Positions 61,549-64,000 of a stretch of DNA of 64,000 bases are shown here, piece by piece (the first letter of the stretch is position 1; each line of letters begins with the position of its first letter). The position numbers and the translations under genes were made by a program. Under the pieces are notes generated by a model. The model ran no database searches, was not told the origin of the DNA, and saw only the letters and a list, made by a program, of their open reading frames with translations. Source of the DNA: Paenibacillus radicis (ex Gao et al. 2016) (GTDB lineage: Bacteria; Bacillota; Bacilli; Paenibacillales; Paenibacillaceae); assembly GCF_014641555.1 (NCBI RefSeq), contig NZ_BMHY01000011.1, forward strand, positions 6,711 to 70,710, written 5' to 3'.

Positions 61549-63070
61549 TCGTGTAGAGGTATTGAGTGATCCGCTTGTGCTGGACGGCGGAACTCTGACT
61601 GTGGAGCAGTTGCATGAGGTAGCCGTCAACGGGCGTGCTGTGCGGATCAGTGAAACGGCGCGGCAACGGCTGGAAGCTTCGCGCAAGCTTGTGTTCGAGC
61701 TGGCCGAGCAGGATATCCCGATTTATGGACTAAACCGCGGGGTCGGCTGGAACAAGGACAAGGTAATTGGGAAGACGTTTTTCGAGCGCTTCAATCGAAA
61801 TTTGATTCTGTCTCACAGTGCAGGAGTGGCGCCTTACGCTTCAGTTGCAGAGACAAGGGCTGTCATGCTGGCCAGACTGAACACGCTGCTGCCTGGCCGC
61901 TCCGGCATCGATCCGGCAGTTGCAGAGCGCTATGCGGAGTTTCTAAATCAGGGGATTCACCCGAAGCTGCCTCTTCGCGGATCGGTGGGGGCCGCCGATA
62001 TTACGACCATTTCACATCTGGGCCTGGCGATGATTGGGGAGGGAGAAGTGGAGTGGTCCGGCAAACGGCTGGCGGCAGGCGAAGCGCTCCGGCAGGCTGG
62101 ACTTGCGCCGCTCGCTCTCGGTCCCAAGGACGGTCTGGCTATCGTCTCATCTAATGCTTTGTCTGCCGGAATGGGCGCGCTTGCCCTGCAGGAATGTGAA
62201 GCACTGCTTGAAACGGCCGATCTGGTGTACGCTCTGTCGCTGGAAGCGATCCGCGGCAACGTAAGTCCGCTGGAGGAAGGCGTGCATCTGGCGCGTCCGT
62301 ATCCGGGACAGCTGCGAAGCGCAAACCGTGTCAGAGCGGCGCTTCTCGGCAGCAGCTTATGGGAGAATGCAGATACGGAGAGTCTTCAAGACCCGCTTAG
62401 CTTCCGCGATGCTTGCCAGATTCATGGGGCGGCCTATGATGCGTTGGGCTATGCGAAGGGGCAACTGGAGCTCCACTTGAATAGCTCAGAGGATAATCCA
62501 TGCGTACTTCTGGAGGAGCGGAGGATCGTCTCCTGCGCAAACTTTGATCCGGTCACCTGGATACTTGGCTTCGAAATGCTGGGAAGCGCGCTGCATCATC
62601 TATCCAAAAGCGCCTGCTACCGGACGATCAAGCTGGGAACGCCGGCGTTTACCGGGTTGTCGCGGTTTTTGACTGCGGATGAAGAGCGTTCGATCGGATA
62701 TTGCACGGCTCAGAAGACCATTACCTCGCTGGATGCGGAAATCCGCCATCTGATCAACCCGGCATCGACAGACTATTACGCGTTGGCTGGTGATATTGAA
62801 GATCATGCGGCGAATGCGCCATTCGTCGTTATGAAGACGAGAGAGATCATTGACCGGCTGTGGTATATTATCGCGATTGAAGCGCTTCATGCTGTGCAAG
62901 CGATTGATCTTCGCGGAGATTTAAAGCTTGGAAGAAGGACAGCGGCCGTCTACCGGGCAATTCGAGATGAAATTCCGTTTCTCGGTGCAGACCGGGATAT
63001 ATCCGTTGACATCGACCGGGCTTACCATGTGGTTAAGGAGGGACGCCTGCTGGAAGGGGCGGAAGCATGA
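61541..63070 (+). CDS. Histidine-ammonia-lyase homologue lacking the MIO triad
   Basis: This 509-residue protein follows HAL/PAL throughout: IYGLNRGVGW (Y62), LSHSAGVAP, PKDGLAIVSSNA, QDPLSFRDACQIHGAAYDAL and NSSEDNPCVLL. At the cofactor loop, GSVGASGD becomes GSVG-AAD (A151-A152-D153), so the Ala-Ser-Gly that cyclises to MIO is absent. MIO is needed to expel ammonia, but not for a better leaving group. Ergothionase, which releases trimethylamine, is a HAL homologue of this kind. It overlaps DUF917 by 8 bases and the exporter gene by ATGA. No strong ribosome site precedes the ATG. Confidence 0.88.
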   Translation: MHDRVEVLSDPLVLDGGTLTVEQLHEVAVNGRAVRISETARQRLEASRKLVFELAEQDIPIYGLNRGVGWNKDKVIGKTFFERFNRNLILSHSAGVAPYASVAETRAVMLARLNTLLPGRSGIDPAVAERYAEFLNQGIHPKLPLRGSVGAADITTISHLGLAMIGEGEVEWSGKRLAAGEALRQAGLAPLALGPKDGLAIVSSNALSAGMGALALQECEALLETADLVYALSLEAIRGNVSPLEEGVHLARPYPGQLRSANRVRAALLGSSLWENADTESLQDPLSFRDACQIHGAAYDALGYAKGQLELHLNSSEDNPCVLLEERRIVSCANFDPVTWILGFEMLGSALHHLSKSACYRTIKLGTPAFTGLSRFLTADEERSIGYCTAQKTITSLDAEIRHLINPASTDYYALAGDIEDHAANAPFVVMKTREIIDRLWYIIAIEALHAVQAIDLRGDLKLGRRTAAVYRAIRDEIPFLGADRDISVDIDRAYHVVKEGRLLEGAEA

Positions 63071-63984
63071 TAAAGCTTGATCGAGTCATGCTCGGACTTT
63101 GCGGCGTCGCTATATTCTGGGGCTTCAGCTACGTGATCAGCGGCTATTTGCTGCAGTCGTTTTCACCGGTTTTTTTATCTTTTTGCCGGATGATCATCAC
63201 GTCCCTGTTTACGCTTACGCTGCTATTCGGGAACGGCGGGCTGCGGTGGCCGACGCGCAAGGAATGGCTGCTGCTGCTTGCCTCCTCACTATTCGGCTTG
63301 TTTATTCAACAGCCCTTGTACTACTTGGGGCTGCAGTTGTCTTCGGTTGCCAACGCTTCGTTGATTTATGCGGCTGCACCGCTTGTGGCCGTCTTGCTGG
63401 AGAGAGTGTTTTTTGCTGTGCGGATGACCGGGGAAAAGATTGCTGGCGGCGTGCTTGGCCTTGCCGGGGTTGTCGTCATTATCGGCTTGCATGGCGCCTC
63501 CTTCCAAGTGTCGCTGGGCGATCTCTTTCTGCTCCTAGCTATGCTTGGGATGACCGTCGGCATGCTGTTCACACCGGTACTCGCCCGCACGATGTCGAAT
63601 CAGGCGATCAATCTGTATGCATGTCCAATTGGCATTATGCTTATGGCACCCTTAGCTGCAGGAGAAGCGGCTCTAGGCCGGACCTACATGACGTTCAATT
63701 GGGGCACGGCAGGGTTGTTTTTGCTGTTGGGGGCAATCACGATGTACTCCGGTCTATTGTGGACGAAGGGGGTTGCGTCTACTGGACCAGGGACGGCAGC
63801 GATGTTCATGAATATTCCGCCGATCATTTCGCTCGTGGCCGGACATTTCATCTTAGGTGAGCCTATCCGGGGCGTTCAATTGGCGGGTGGGGTGCTTGTA
63901 CTGGCGGGAGTCTATGTATCCAGCCGTTCGATGCTGCGCAGACAGTCGTTAGAGCAGGGAACGGTGCTTGCAGAGGAGAATTAG
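63067..63984 (+). CDS. EamA/DMT-family transporter
   Basis: This 305-residue membrane protein has ten predicted helices in two EamA repeats, the layout of drug/metabolite transporters. The N-terminal motif GLCGVAIFWGFSYVISG is typical. It is coupled to the lyase by ATGA and is likely to export a product or an inhibitor of the pathway. The exact substrate cannot be read from the sequence. The gene ends 16 bases before the window edge. Confidence 0.92.
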   Translation: MIKLDRVMLGLCGVAIFWGFSYVISGYLLQSFSPVFLSFCRMIITSLFTLTLLFGNGGLRWPTRKEWLLLLASSLFGLFIQQPLYYLGLQLSSVANASLIYAAAPLVAVLLERVFFAVRMTGEKIAGGVLGLAGVVVIIGLHGASFQVSLGDLFLLLAMLGMTVGMLFTPVLARTMSNQAINLYACPIGIMLMAPLAAGEAALGRTYMTFNWGTAGLFLLLGAITMYSGLLWTKGVASTGPGTAAMFMNIPPIISLVAGHFILGEPIRGVQLAGGVLVLAGVYVSSRSMLRRQSLEQGTVLAEEN

Positions 63985-64000
63985 GGGTTAGAGAAGAACA

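Noticed and set aside
61541..63070. Ordinary histidine ammonia-lyase (hutH)
   Set aside because: The MIO-forming Ala-Ser-Gly is absent and no other hut genes are seen nearby.

Overview
The window looks like chromosome of an endospore-forming Firmicute, most likely Paenibacillus or a close relative. The first 14 kb carries the conserved order fmt, rsmB, rlmN, prpC, prkC, rsgA, rpe, spoVM, rpmB, asp23-like, fakA, degV, recG, spoVIF. SpoVM (26 codons) and SpoVIF are sporulation-specific, start codons include many TTG and GTG, and Shine-Dalgarno sites are strong. All family names rest on motif reading; no database search was possible.

Region by region: 1-14.2 kb is the housekeeping block (rRNA modification, PASTA kinase and its phosphatase, ribosome GTPase, fatty-acid kinase, RecG). 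14.3-15.7 kb holds an SRAP protein and a small AT-rich, probably frameshifted gene. 15.9-38.9 kb is the most striking part: a cytosolic Ser/Thr kinase, a membrane VWA protein, a putative fused contractile sheath, a tube (Hcp-like) protein, a J-domain protein, two FHA proteins, a PP2C phosphatase, a degenerate PP2C with a membrane anchor, putative baseplate proteins, an Hsp70/actin-like ATPase, an Eag-like chaperone candidate, two VgrG-like spikes and a DUF4280 PAAR-like tip. The second spike carries a C-terminal YwqJ-type deaminase toxin followed by a likely immunity gene. I read this as a Gram-positive, type VI-like contractile injection system controlled by threonine phosphorylation, without recognisable ClpV or TssJLM.

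38.9-46.7 kb is an AT-rich immunity-gene array: ankyrin, Imm47-like, SUKH-like and HEAT-repeat proteins, two YiiG-type lipoproteins, several frameshifted remnants and three related terminator hairpins. 46.8-49.9 kb has a DUF2515 protein and a YolD/Y-family polymerase pair behind a LexA-like box. 50.7-54.4 kb is an XpaC / solute-binding-VWA / TelA operon. 54.4-54.9 kb is a mosaic of 93-bp palindromic repeats, duplicated terminators and a truncated gene.

55-64 kb encodes a betaine-type ABC importer behind a candidate attenuator, three DUF427 domains, a flavin monooxygenase, a DUF917 (S-methyl-thiohydantoin desulfurase family) protein, a histidine-ammonia-lyase homologue lacking the MIO-forming triad, and a DMT exporter. 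The combination suggests uptake and breakdown of a trimethylammonium amino acid such as ergothioneine; this is an inference.
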